Positions 34,329-42,515 of a DNA stretch of 49,119 bases are shown here, piece by piece; positions within the stretch are counted from its first letter, which is position 1; the number at the start of each line of letters is the position of its first letter. The translations under genes and the position numbers were made by a program. This DNA is from Acidiphilium iwatense (GTDB lineage Bacteria; Pseudomonadota; Alphaproteobacteria; Acetobacterales; Acetobacteraceae), in contig NZ_JAKGBZ010000026.1 of assembly GCF_021556475.1 (NCBI RefSeq), positions 1-49,119 of the forward strand, in the 5' to 3' direction. Below the pieces are notes generated by a model. The model worked only from the letters and a program-made list of their open reading frames with translations. It was not told the DNA's origin and did no database searches.

Positions 34329-35882
34329 TCAGCACACCAGCCCGAGCGCGTTCAGCATCTCAGCCTGATCCTCGAAAAACGAGGCGAAGGCGTCCGTGAT
34401 TTTTTCGTGGGTCTCGGCGTCCGTCCGCTCGGCGACATCCTCGGCCCAGCGCGTGAGGGTCGCACGGTCCGGCCGGGGCAGCGCCTGTCCGATCGTCGCC
34501 TCGTTCAGCCAATCCTGCTGGCGCAACACGGCGAAGGCGGCGAGGCCCGGCAGGGTGAACCCGCCGCCGAGCGCGGGCACCGCCAAACCGACCGGCTGCA
34601 TCACGCTGCCGCCCTGCGCGATTTCGGCAAACATCGCGGCATTCAGCCGCACCGAGGCCGGGTCCATCCGCGCCGCCGGATCGGCCACGGCCACCGCCTG
34701 CCCGGTGCCGACTAGCATGGCGGCAAGCTCCGCCGGCTGCGTCACGGTCGTCCTGGCCGGATCGCCGCGCCGCGCGACATCGAGCAACTCGCCGATGCTC
34801 GCCGGCCCCTGGGCAAGCCGCGCGAAAACCGGCTCGTAGAGGGCTTCGTTCATCGTCGCCCGGCCTGACGACGTGTTGAATTCCAGCTTCCGGCGCGCAT
34901 GAGGCACTGCGAGGCCGAGCCATATCCCGCTCAGCATCGCGTCCCGCCGCGCCGGCTCCAGCCGCATCGCGCCGCGGATGAACACGTCGTGGCGCAGCGG
35001 CTGCCCGGTGCAGACATCCTTGATCAGCTCCAGCATCACCGGGTCCTCGAACTCGGCGGCAATCGCGCGCGCGACATCGCCGATGATCAGATCCGGGAAA
35101 TTCTCCAGCAGCCGCGCCGAGCCGGCATAGGACAGTTTTGCTTCGGCGAACCGCACCGCGACATCGATATGAAAGCACGGCGCCCAGTTCTCGTTCATGA
35201 ATTCATGGGCGAGATAGGCGGCGGGCTTGTCGGCGATATGTTCGATGATCCGCCGCGCCCAGGGTTCGACCACGTCGTCCCCCGCTTCGGCCAGCCGCCG
35301 CACCAGACCGAAACCGCGCTCGGCCTGACGATCGGCGCGAAACGCGAGGCGCGACCCGCTTTCGCGCATCAGCCGCTGCAGCCCGAGCATCCCGCGCCAG
35401 GCCGGCAGCACGTCGTAGCTGACATGGCACAGGCCGCCCGGCTTCAACTTCGCATCGAGCAGCCGCAGCACGCCGTCCCGCACCGGCGGCGCCACCCAGG
35501 TCCAGACCCCGTGTAGACTCGCGGCATCGATCTCGGGCAGCGCCATCGCGGTGGGACTTTCGGCGAACCGCGCAAGATCGGCCTCGACGAACCGGCAATT
35601 GGCGATGCCCGCCCGCGCGGCGAGCGAGCGTGCCGCCGCGACATGGGCGGGGTTGAAATCGAGCCCGGTCACCTGCCAGCCGGGATTCGCCGCCGCCAGG
35701 ATCAGCGCGGTGAAACCGCGCCCGCAGCCGATATCGACGAAATGGAACGCCCCATCCCGGTTCGGAATCGGCGCCGCGAATCCCGCGACCAGCGCGGTCA
35801 GCGCCATCTGGCGCGGCGACTGCTCGGCATAAAATCCGGGCGCATAGGCGATATCGGTCACATAGCCGCCCCCCCAGCTCAT
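34329..35882 (-). CDS. Class I SAM-dependent methyltransferase with regulatory domain
   Basis: A 517-residue predicted methyltransferase. The SAM-binding core sits at residues 40-160: FVDIGCGRGFTALIL (motif I) and VTGLDFNPAHVAAA (motif II), then FVEADLARF. The next section (about 215-300) resembles the methyltransferase regulatory domain seen downstream of such cores, and the remainder is helical with no known fold to me. The ATG at 35882 overlaps the tssG stop by ATGA, so it is translated with the secretion genes. Such genes are seen in some T6SS loci. Whether it modifies a T6SS part, the toxin or something else is unknown. Confidence 0.75.
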   Translation of the reverse strand: MSWGGGYVTDIAYAPGFYAEQSPRQMALTALVAGFAAPIPNRDGAFHFVDIGCGRGFTALILAAANPGWQVTGLDFNPAHVAAARSLAARAGIANCRFVEADLARFAESPTAMALPEIDAASLHGVWTWVAPPVRDGVLRLLDAKLKPGGLCHVSYDVLPAWRGMLGLQRLMRESGSRLAFRADRQAERGFGLVRRLAEAGDDVVEPWARRIIEHIADKPAAYLAHEFMNENWAPCFHIDVAVRFAEAKLSYAGSARLLENFPDLIIGDVARAIAAEFEDPVMLELIKDVCTGQPLRHDVFIRGAMRLEPARRDAMLSGIWLGLAVPHARRKLEFNTSSGRATMNEALYEPVFARLAQGPASIGELLDVARRGDPARTTVTQPAELAAMLVGTGQAVAVADPAARMDPASVRLNAAMFAEIAQGGSVMQPVGLAVPALGGGFTLPGLAAFAVLRQQDWLNEATIGQALPRPDRATLTRWAEDVAERTDAETHEKITDAFASFFEDQAEMLNALGLVC

Positions 35883-36922
35883 GCCGTCCTCGCGGATTCG
35901 ATCGTCGCCGCACTGAAGGTCGCCTGATCGGCGCGCGGCGGCCCGGTCAGCGCCGAAGCGGGCGAGGGCAGCCAGCCGGTCCAGGACAGTCTGGGCGCCG
36001 AAGCGCCGCCCAGCTTCATCACCGGGATTTCGGCGGGGTCGAGAATCAGGTTCACCGCGAAATCGGCCTCCATGCCCACATAGGCGCGCACCATCGAGAC
36101 CAGCCGCCGCAGCACCGGCTTGTCCGGCAGCAGCGCCTCGAATTCGCTCCGCGACAGCGGACCGATGCGCAGCAGAAATCGCGCCTGCTGGTCGAAGGCG
36201 CGCGCGCCCGCCGCGCAATCCACGCCCAGCCGGTTGAACTGGCCGGGCGAGCGGCCGCGCGGCATGCGGCTCTGCTCGTCGGGATCGAGCCGGAGCCAGC
36301 TCCCGGCGAATTCCTCGATCTCCACCTTCCGTTCCAGCCAGTCCGACACCAGCGCCCGCAGCCGGTCCGCCGAGCGCGGCCGGCTCGCAAAGAAACCCGC
36401 GTAATGCTGGATCGCCGGCGCCCCGGCGGCCAGGCGCCCGATCAGGTGCCTGGTATCGAACCCGGTCAGCGCCAGCAGGATCCGCCCGGCGGGATCGCTT
36501 GCCGCCGGATCGTCCGCCGCCCCGTTGTGGCGCATCACCGTCCGGTGCCCGATCTCCGCCGCGAGATGCGGACGATATTTCACCCCCGCGACGGCGAAGC
36601 CCGCAACCAGCCGCTGCGCCAGCAGCGCGAGGAAATCCGCCATCGCCGGCGAGCGGGCCCGGTTCGCCTGGGCGACCAGCTCGGTATACCAGCGCGGCAG
36701 CGGCCCCGATGCGCCGATTAGCCCGATCAGCCTTGTCGAAAGCCGTCCCGGTGCCGCCGCATCGACTTCGGCAACCGGATGCGCGAGCGACACCGGCGCC
36801 GAAAAGCCGATCGCCTCGCCCGCATCGCGCCTGCCCGACGCGATCCAGAGCAGCCGCACCGCCGCGCCGAAGCGAAACCGCGCCGGCACGCGCACCAGCC
36901 GGGCGAACGGCCCTTCCGTCAT
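35879..36922 (-). CDS. tssG: T6SS baseplate protein TssG
   Basis: A 347-residue baseplate wedge protein (TssG/ImpH family, DUF1305). The N-terminus reads FARLVRVPARFRFGAAVRLLW; conserved pieces include the GLIGASGPLPRWYTEL patch and QHYAGFFASRPRSADRLRALVSDWL. TssG with TssF and TssE forms the wedge that anchors the sheath on the hub. The ATG at 36922 overlaps the TssF stop. It ends in ATGA overlap with the methyltransferase gene. Confidence 0.92.
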   Translation of the reverse strand: MTEGPFARLVRVPARFRFGAAVRLLWIASGRRDAGEAIGFSAPVSLAHPVAEVDAAAPGRLSTRLIGLIGASGPLPRWYTELVAQANRARSPAMADFLALLAQRLVAGFAVAGVKYRPHLAAEIGHRTVMRHNGAADDPAASDPAGRILLALTGFDTRHLIGRLAAGAPAIQHYAGFFASRPRSADRLRALVSDWLERKVEIEEFAGSWLRLDPDEQSRMPRGRSPGQFNRLGVDCAAGARAFDQQARFLLRIGPLSRSEFEALLPDKPVLRRLVSMVRAYVGMEADFAVNLILDPAEIPVMKLGGASAPRLSWTGWLPSPASALTGPPRADQATFSAATIESARTA

Positions 36923-38736
36923 AACAGGGTGCGATGCCCGGCGCGCGGCGGAAACCGCATCGCTGGATCGGTCCGGCCGCGCAGCCGCAGCGTGGTGCGG
37001 ACGAAGGAATTGATCGTGCCGTGCAGCGCGAGAAACCGTTCCAGCACCGCGCCGAGCAGAAACAGCCCGTTTTCCTGGTAGGGTTTCGGGTCGAATTCGA
37101 GCGTCACGTCGAGCCCGCGGCAGAAGCTGCCGAGCCGCCCGCCCGGCACCCGCGCGATGCCCGGCTTCGCCGAAACGCCGATCAGCGCCTCGATCGCCGC
37201 CCGTGTTTCCGCCGTCTCCGCCCGGTCGTACAGGCGCAGCACGTCGCGCAGCGCCGCCGCACCCTCCGCCCCGCCGACCACCGACAAATGCCCGAGCGAG
37301 AGATGCGAAATCAGCCGCCACGCGCCGCGCTCGGCAAGGCGCGGCCGTAACGTCGCCCCCGGCGGCGTCAGGCAGGCGATGCGCGAAACCCCATCATGCG
37401 GCGATAGCGGCGTCAGATGTGGATGGCCGCCGCCGAACGGCAGCGCCGCCGGCAGATCGCGATTGACGCACAGCGCCTCGACCGACAGCACCGTATCTGC
37501 GCTGGTCTGCGGGTCGAATTCCGGCGCGAAGGGTGCGAGGAACGTCTCGGTTCCCCCCAGCGCCGCCGTCGCCGGGCGGCGCGCTTCGAGATAATACCCG
37601 CCCGGCGCCGCGCCCTCGCCATGACCGGCGCGATAGAAGGGCAGCCACGGCTTCACATTGCCTTCACGATCGGTCTCCCGCACGCCGGTAATGCCCCAGA
37701 CCTCCATGCCGGTGGCACGCCGTGCGTCCGGCACCACCCGATATTCGGTATCGGTGTGATCCAGGCGGATCGGCTCGCAATGCTGGGAAAAGATGTTCAC
37801 CACCGGCGTGCAGCCGAGGGCGAGGTGCTCGGCGCTCACCGCACGCTCCAGCTCGATCGCCGAACGGTCGAGATAGATGAAAATCTCCAGCCGGTTGCCC
37901 GAATGCGCGAGCGTCTTGCGGTCGAGCCCGTCGAGATCGAAGAACATGAATTTTTCGGAAAACGCGAAATACTCGGCGAGCAGCCGGAATCCGGTGAAGC
38001 CGCGCGAGGGCCAGGGCAACAGCGCCTCGTCCTCGGCGAAACCCACCGGCACCACCGCCTCGCGCCCCAGGATCACCGGGTTCGGATCGCCCGGCGCCTC
38101 GGCCAGCGCCACCCCGATCGTATGGGCGGCAAGCAATTCGTACAGATGCGGCGCGATCGCCGGACCGCCGCGCAGATAAAACCGCAGCCGGTCGAGCCCG
38201 AGTGCTGCGAAGCTCAGCTCCGGCGCCATGGTGCCGAGCACGATGCGCAGCACCGACGCCGCACCCGGCGCGAGCGGATTGACCGGCGCCACGAAAGGCT
38301 GGCCGGCGAGCCGGACCTGCTCGATCCGTACCGGCCAGAGCGAAACCGGATAGGCGGTCTGGAACCGGCACGCCTGGCCGCGCACCCGCTCGGTCTCCAG
38401 CACGAAACCGGCTTTCAGATGAACATTCGCCTGCAAATCGGGCCGGCATTCGAACTGTGCGATCGCCGCCGAGGGGATCGGCGCCAGAAATCCCGGATAG
38501 AGCGCGCCGAGCAGCGCGTCGGTCAGCTCGGGAAACTCGTCGTCCAAACGTTTATGGACCCGCGCCGACAGGAACGCGACGCCGTCGAGCAGGCGGGCGA
38601 CATGCGGATCGTCCACCGCATCCGGCGACAGCCGCAGCCGTCCGGCGATCTTGGGATGGGTCTCGGCGAACTCCGCCGCGAGCTTGCGGATCGCGAGCAG
38701 TTCGCGGTTGAAATAAGGCAGCAGCGCGTCAGACAA
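36919..38736 (-). CDS. tssF: T6SS baseplate protein TssF
   Basis: A 605-residue baseplate protein (TssF/ImpG, DUF879), normal length. The signature start is LLPYFNRELLAIRKLAAEFAE, followed by GRLRLSPDAVDDPHVARLLDGVAFLSARV and the typical LYPGFLAPIPS. In the baseplate two TssF copies pair with one TssG. Its start overlaps the last 8 bases of tssE, and its stop overlaps the tssG start by ATGA. Confidence 0.95.
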   Translation of the reverse strand: MSDALLPYFNRELLAIRKLAAEFAETHPKIAGRLRLSPDAVDDPHVARLLDGVAFLSARVHKRLDDEFPELTDALLGALYPGFLAPIPSAAIAQFECRPDLQANVHLKAGFVLETERVRGQACRFQTAYPVSLWPVRIEQVRLAGQPFVAPVNPLAPGAASVLRIVLGTMAPELSFAALGLDRLRFYLRGGPAIAPHLYELLAAHTIGVALAEAPGDPNPVILGREAVVPVGFAEDEALLPWPSRGFTGFRLLAEYFAFSEKFMFFDLDGLDRKTLAHSGNRLEIFIYLDRSAIELERAVSAEHLALGCTPVVNIFSQHCEPIRLDHTDTEYRVVPDARRATGMEVWGITGVRETDREGNVKPWLPFYRAGHGEGAAPGGYYLEARRPATAALGGTETFLAPFAPEFDPQTSADTVLSVEALCVNRDLPAALPFGGGHPHLTPLSPHDGVSRIACLTPPGATLRPRLAERGAWRLISHLSLGHLSVVGGAEGAAALRDVLRLYDRAETAETRAAIEALIGVSAKPGIARVPGGRLGSFCRGLDVTLEFDPKPYQENGLFLLGAVLERFLALHGTINSFVRTTLRLRGRTDPAMRFPPRAGHRTLL

Positions 38737-39250
38737 AACGCTCGCCTTTCACTTCGATCTCGGCAGAGGTCGCGTCCACCACGGTATCGAAGCTGATCGG
38801 CTCGGGCGCCGGATCGGCGTGCAGCAACCCGTCGATCCGCATATGCAGTGTCGGGTCGAGCGGATTTTCCGCCGGCACCAGCCGCACCGTCACTTGCGCG
38901 AAACGCGGCTCGAACAGCTTGATCGTGCGCTCGACCTCGGCGCGGAACGCCTCCCGCGCCCCCGGATCGGCCATGCTGCCCGAGGTATAATCGGGCAACC
39001 CGTAGCCGGCGATCGAGGATTGCAACTCGCCGAGCAGAGGCGGCAGCGACCGCCAGCGGCGCTTGGCGTTGAGCAGGGCTTCGAGATCGCGCCGCACCGC
39101 GCGGCGCAGCACGGCGAGCGCCTCGCCGGGCGAAATCGGCCGGTCGCGGTCGCGGTCCGGCGCGTCGTCGAGCAGCCGGTCGAGCGGCGAAAGCTGCACC
39201 CGCGCCCCGGCATCGCGCACCCGGTCATTGAAGGCGGCCTTGCCGCTCAC
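38729..39250 (-). CDS. tssE: T6SS baseplate protein TssE (gp25-like)
   Basis: A 173-residue protein of the T4 gp25/lysozyme-like fold that joins the sheath to the baseplate. Family pieces seen are QLSPLDRLLDDAPDRDRDRP, a long central helix VLRRAVRRDLEALLNAK, SIAGYGLPDYTSG and FEPRFAQVTVRLV. No ATG fits: two ATGs after the TagJ stop run quickly into stop codons in another frame, so I use the GTG at 39250 (VSGKAAFNDRV). The family does not usually extend further. It follows tagJ by 16 bases. Confidence 0.9.
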   Translation of the reverse strand: MSGKAAFNDRVRDAGARVQLSPLDRLLDDAPDRDRDRPISPGEALAVLRRAVRRDLEALLNAKRRWRSLPPLLGELQSSIAGYGLPDYTSGSMADPGAREAFRAEVERTIKLFEPRFAQVTVRLVPAENPLDPTLHMRIDGLLHADPAPEPISFDTVVDATSAEIEVKGERFV

Positions 39251-39266
39251 GGAAATCCGGCGCTCA

Positions 39267-40088
39267 TCATTCGGCGAAGCGCAGCGCGCCGAGTTCCATG
39301 ATCGGCACCGCCTCGTCACCCACCAGGAACTCGCGCTGACCGACCCCGGCAACCGGCCCGTCGCCTTCGGTCCAGACCGTGGCGCGGCCGAGGCGGTATT
39401 CCGCGCCGAGTGCCGGATCATCCGACGCATAGGTGACCGGGATATAGACATCGCCGTCCGGCCCGGACGCGACGGCAAGGCTGGCCCGGCGCCAGATCAG
39501 GTCGCGCGGCCGCACGGGCTTATGGAAGGTGATCTCGGCGACGCGGGCGATCGGCACCCAGAAATATTTCCCGGTCGTGGTCAGAACTTCGAGAATGCCG
39601 GAGGTGATATCGCTCGCGTCGCGGAAATCCTCGAACTTAACGCCGTCGGCTTCGCCCGTCATTGTCTTGCGGCCGGCTTCGGCCGCATCGGCCGCCTTGC
39701 GTGCCGCCGCCGCGTCGCCGGCCCGGAGCGCGACCAGCGCTTCCAGCAATGCGCGTTCGACCGGCCCCGGCTCGTCCAGAAACTCCGGCACCCGCCCGTC
39801 GCGATAAAGCTGGCGGCGCGCCATCTCGGCGCGCAGCAACTGGCGGAACTCGGCAACCACCACCGCGGCGCCGGGATCGAGCTGGCCGGCGGCGTCGAGC
39901 AGTACGTCGGCGCGTTCGAAATTGCCTGCGAAGACCAGCATTTCCGCGAGCAGAACCCGTGCGGCGACATCGGCGGGCTTCGCCTTCACCGCAACGGTCG
40001 CGGCGGCGATCGCATCGTCGAGACGCCCGGCCCGGAACGCGGCTCCCGCACTGCCTTCCGTCGGTATCGTGTTGCCCTGCATTGTCAA
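39267..40088 (-). CDS. tagJ: T6SS accessory protein TagJ (ImpE family)
   Basis: A 273-residue protein of the ImpE/SciE family. The first half is a TPR-like helical repeat (AAFRAGRLDDAIAAATVAVKAKPADVAARVLLAEMLVFAG) and the second half a beta-rich domain with FRDASDITSGILEVLTTTGKYFWVPI. In other systems TagJ binds the TssB N-terminus and affects sheath recycling by ClpV. It is the first gene of the minus-strand operon, divergent from tssB, and the 287 bases between them hold promoters for both directions. Confidence 0.92.
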   Translation of the reverse strand: MTMQGNTIPTEGSAGAAFRAGRLDDAIAAATVAVKAKPADVAARVLLAEMLVFAGNFERADVLLDAAGQLDPGAAVVVAEFRQLLRAEMARRQLYRDGRVPEFLDEPGPVERALLEALVALRAGDAAAARKAADAAEAGRKTMTGEADGVKFEDFRDASDITSGILEVLTTTGKYFWVPIARVAEITFHKPVRPRDLIWRRASLAVASGPDGDVYIPVTYASDDPALGAEYRLGRATVWTEGDGPVAGVGQREFLVGDEAVPIMELGALRFAE

Positions 40089-40114
40089 CGCCCCTGCCCG
40101 TTACGTTACGAACG

Positions 40115-40143
40115 ATCGTATTGAAACACCGGCGCCGGCGCAA
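40115..40143 (-). promoter_or_regulatory. Predicted sigma70-type promoter of the tagJ operon
   Basis: On the minus strand TTGCGC (40138-40143) and TACGAT (40115-40120) are 17 bases apart, 27 bases before the tagJ ATG. The -10 hexamer is the same as that proposed for tssB. Weak -35; from sequence only. Confidence 0.35.
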
Positions 40144-40233
40144 TGCCATCGCAATCGTGATGTTTACGGCCCCGCAAGGGTGCGCTAACATCCCGGCGGG
40201 ACCGTGCGACGATCGAAGCCGAGCCGATTACGG

Positions 40234-40263
40234 TTGACCTTGCGTGCGGCGGCGGCATACGAT
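40234..40263 (+). promoter_or_regulatory. Predicted sigma70-type promoter of the tssB operon
   Basis: TTGACC (40234-40239) and TACGAT (40258-40263) are 18 bases apart, leaving a leader of about 105 bases before the tssB ATG. The -35 is one base from consensus. It pairs with a divergent promoter toward tagJ, so both tss units may share control. No regulator binding site is obvious. Confidence 0.4.
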
Positions 40264-40375
40264 CCGGCAAAAGAACGGAACCGGCCGGGTCGTGCGATCC
40301 GGCACGACTTATGGCCGATGTTTCACCCGAAACAGTGACGGCTCGCGACACAGGCGCCTTTTGGGGGACCGGACG

Positions 40376-40885
40376 ATGAGCGGCAGTATTCATGAAAAAC
40401 TCAAACGCGTGCGCAAGCCGCGCGTGCATATCACCTACGATGTCGAAACCGAAGGCGCGCAGATCGAACGCGAACTGCCCTTCGTCATGGGCGTCATGGG
40501 CGATTTCTCCGGCGATCCGACCCAGCCGCTGAAGCCGCTGGCCGACCGGAAATTCATCCAGATCGACCGCGACAATTTCAACGACGTGATGGCGCGGATG
40601 ACGCCCGGCCTCAAGCTCAAGGTCGACAACAAGCTCGCCGACGACGGCAGCCAGATGGCGGTCGATCTCAAATTCAACGGCATCGAGGATTTCGACCCGG
40701 AGCGGGTGGTGCAGCAGGTGCCGGCGCTCAAGGCGCTGCTGGAGACGCGCAACAAATTGCGCGACCTGATGAGCAAGGCCGACCGTTCCGAGCAGCTCGA
40801 ATCCCTGCTCGAACAGGTGCTGCAGAACGATGCGGAGCTGAAGGCGCTGTCCGGCGAACTCGGCCTCGGCAAGCAGGAGGGTTGA
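40376..40885 (+). CDS. tssB: T6SS contractile sheath small subunit TssB
   Basis: A 169-residue sheath protein (TssB/VipA/ImpB). It begins [24 protein letters not shown] and has the family segment [14 protein letters not shown], then DRDNFNDVM and a C-terminal helical region. It forms the sheath with TssC in a cogwheel. I start at the ATG at 40376 with GGGGGA upstream; the open frame extends further but without similarity. tssC follows three bases after its stop. Confidence 0.96.
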   Translation: MSGSIHEKLKRVRKPRVHITYDVETEGAQIERELPFVMGVMGDFSGDPTQPLKPLADRKFIQIDRDNFNDVMARMTPGLKLKVDNKLADDGSQMAVDLKFNGIEDFDPERVVQQVPALKALLETRNKLRDLMSKADRSEQLESLLEQVLQNDAELKALSGELGLGKQEG

Positions 40886-40888
40886 TCG

Positions 40889-42379
40889 ATGTCCGGCACC
40901 CAGTCAGACCCCGCCGCCGCCACGACGACGACGACCGAAACCGTCAGCCTGCTCGACCAGGTGGTGGGCGCGACCAAGCAGACCGAGCCCGATCGCGCGC
41001 AGGAATTGGTGAGAACGCTGGTCCAGGAAGCGCTGACCGGCACCGTCACCTTCGACAAGAACCTGACCCGCACGATCGACCGCGCGATCGCCGCGATCGA
41101 CCACAAACTTTCGGTCCAGCTCAACGAGGTGATGCACAATCCGCGCTTCCTTCAGCTCGAAGGAAGCTGGCGCGGCCTGCATCATCTGGTGATGAACTCG
41201 GAAACCGGCACCTCGCTCAAGATCAAGGTCGTGAATATGACCAAGCGGGAGCTGAACCGCGACCTGACCAAGGCGGTCGAGTTCGACCAGAGCCAGTTGT
41301 TCAAGAAGCTCTACGAGAACGAATTCGGCACGCCGGGCGGTGAGCCCTATGGCGCGCTGATCGGCGACTATGAATGGACCAACCACCCGGACGACATCGA
41401 ATCGCTACGGCTGATCTCCAACGTCGCCGCCGCGTCCTTCGCGCCGTTCATCTCCGCCGCCGGCGCCGGCATGTTCGGCTTCTCGGACTGGAACGAGCTG
41501 TCGAAACCGCGCGATCTCGCCAAGATCTTCGACACGGCGGAATACGCGAAATGGCGCGGCTTCCGCGACACCGAGGATTCCCGCTTCGTCTCGCTGGTGA
41601 TGCCACGGGTGCTCGCCCGGATGCCCTACGGCGCCGCGACCGCGCCGGTCGAGGACTTCAATTACGAGGAAGCGCCGCAGGACCCGTCGGGTGCGGCGCG
41701 GCCGATGGGGCATCACGATTATTGCTGGATGAACGCCGCCTACATGATGGGCGAGCGGCTGACCGCGAGCTTCGCCACGTCGGGCTTCTGTGTGGCGATC
41801 CGCGGCGCCGAGGGCGGCGGCAAGGTCGAGAACCTGCCGTTCCACGTCTTCCAGTCCGACGATGGCGACATGGACGCCAAATGCCCGACCGAAATCGGCA
41901 TCACCGACCGGCGCGAGTTCGAGCTTTCGAATCTCGGATTCCTGCCGCTCTGCCACTACAAGAACACCGACTATGCCGTGTTCTTCGGCGCGCAGTCGGC
42001 GCAGAAACCCAAGAAATACGACCGGCCGGACGCCACCGCGAACGCCGCGATTTCCGCCCGCCTGCCCTATATCATGGCGTCCAGCCGGTTCGCCCATTTC
42101 CTCAAGGTCATGGCGCGCGACAAGATCGGCTCGTTCATGGAAGCCAAGGATTGCGAGAACTGGCTGAATCGCTGGATCGGCAACTATGTCAACGGCAACC
42201 CCGATGCCGGGCCGGAAATGAAGGCCAAGTATCCGCTGCGCGAGGCGAAGGTCGAGGTCAAGGAAATCCCCGGCAAGCCCGGCTCCTACAACGCGGTCGC
42301 CTATCTGCGCCCCTGGCTGCAGATGGAGGAATTGACCACGTCGATGCGGATGGTCGCCCGCATCCCGCAAAAGGCATGA
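40889..42379 (+). CDS. tssC: T6SS contractile sheath large subunit TssC
   Basis: A 496-residue sheath protein (TssC/VipB/ImpC). Hallmarks: [51 protein letters not shown], and the C-terminal [20 protein letters not shown] with [18 protein letters not shown]. The conserved core is complete. It pairs with TssB to make the sheath that ClpV takes apart. A second, diverged copy lies after a palindromic spacer. Confidence 0.97.
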   Translation: MSGTQSDPAAATTTTTETVSLLDQVVGATKQTEPDRAQELVRTLVQEALTGTVTFDKNLTRTIDRAIAAIDHKLSVQLNEVMHNPRFLQLEGSWRGLHHLVMNSETGTSLKIKVVNMTKRELNRDLTKAVEFDQSQLFKKLYENEFGTPGGEPYGALIGDYEWTNHPDDIESLRLISNVAAASFAPFISAAGAGMFGFSDWNELSKPRDLAKIFDTAEYAKWRGFRDTEDSRFVSLVMPRVLARMPYGAATAPVEDFNYEEAPQDPSGAARPMGHHDYCWMNAAYMMGERLTASFATSGFCVAIRGAEGGGKVENLPFHVFQSDDGDMDAKCPTEIGITDRREFELSNLGFLPLCHYKNTDYAVFFGAQSAQKPKKYDRPDATANAAISARLPYIMASSRFAHFLKVMARDKIGSFMEAKDCENWLNRWIGNYVNGNPDAGPEMKAKYPLREAKVEVKEIPGKPGSYNAVAYLRPWLQMEELTTSMRMVARIPQKA

Positions 42380-42385
42380 ATCCTA

Positions 42386-42488
42386 CTCTGGCGGCGATCC
42401 GACGGCGTTTTGCCGCGCTCCGGTGCTCACGTACTGACGTACGCTCCGCTCCGGTGCTCGCAAAACACCGCCGGCTCACTCGCCAGAG
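42386..42488. repeat. Nested palindromic element between the two tssC genes
   Basis: Three nested stems: CTCTGGCG (42386-42393) with CGCCAGAG (42481-42488); GGCGTTTTGC (42404-42413) with GCAAAACACC (42460-42469, one wobble); and CGTAC (42430-42434) with GTACG (42439-42443). Inside, the 12-mer GCTCCGGTGCTC occurs twice, at 42417 and 42448. It fills most of the 136-base gap. It looks like a small interspersed element; as RNA it would form a long hairpin that could lower expression of the second tssC. Confidence 0.7.
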
Positions 42489-42515
42489 CGAATTCCCCAA
42501 CACTCTCTAATCAAG

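Noticed and set aside
37417-38796. Plus-strand frame of about 459 codons across tssF
   Set aside because: Antisense shadow of TssF with no domain-like content.
42417-42459. Two copies of a 12-mer spaced 31 bases, considered as a CRISPR-like array
   Set aside because: Only two copies, inside a palindrome, with no regular spacer pattern and no cas genes; vapD-like sequence nearby is a Cas2-fold relative but not a CRISPR component.
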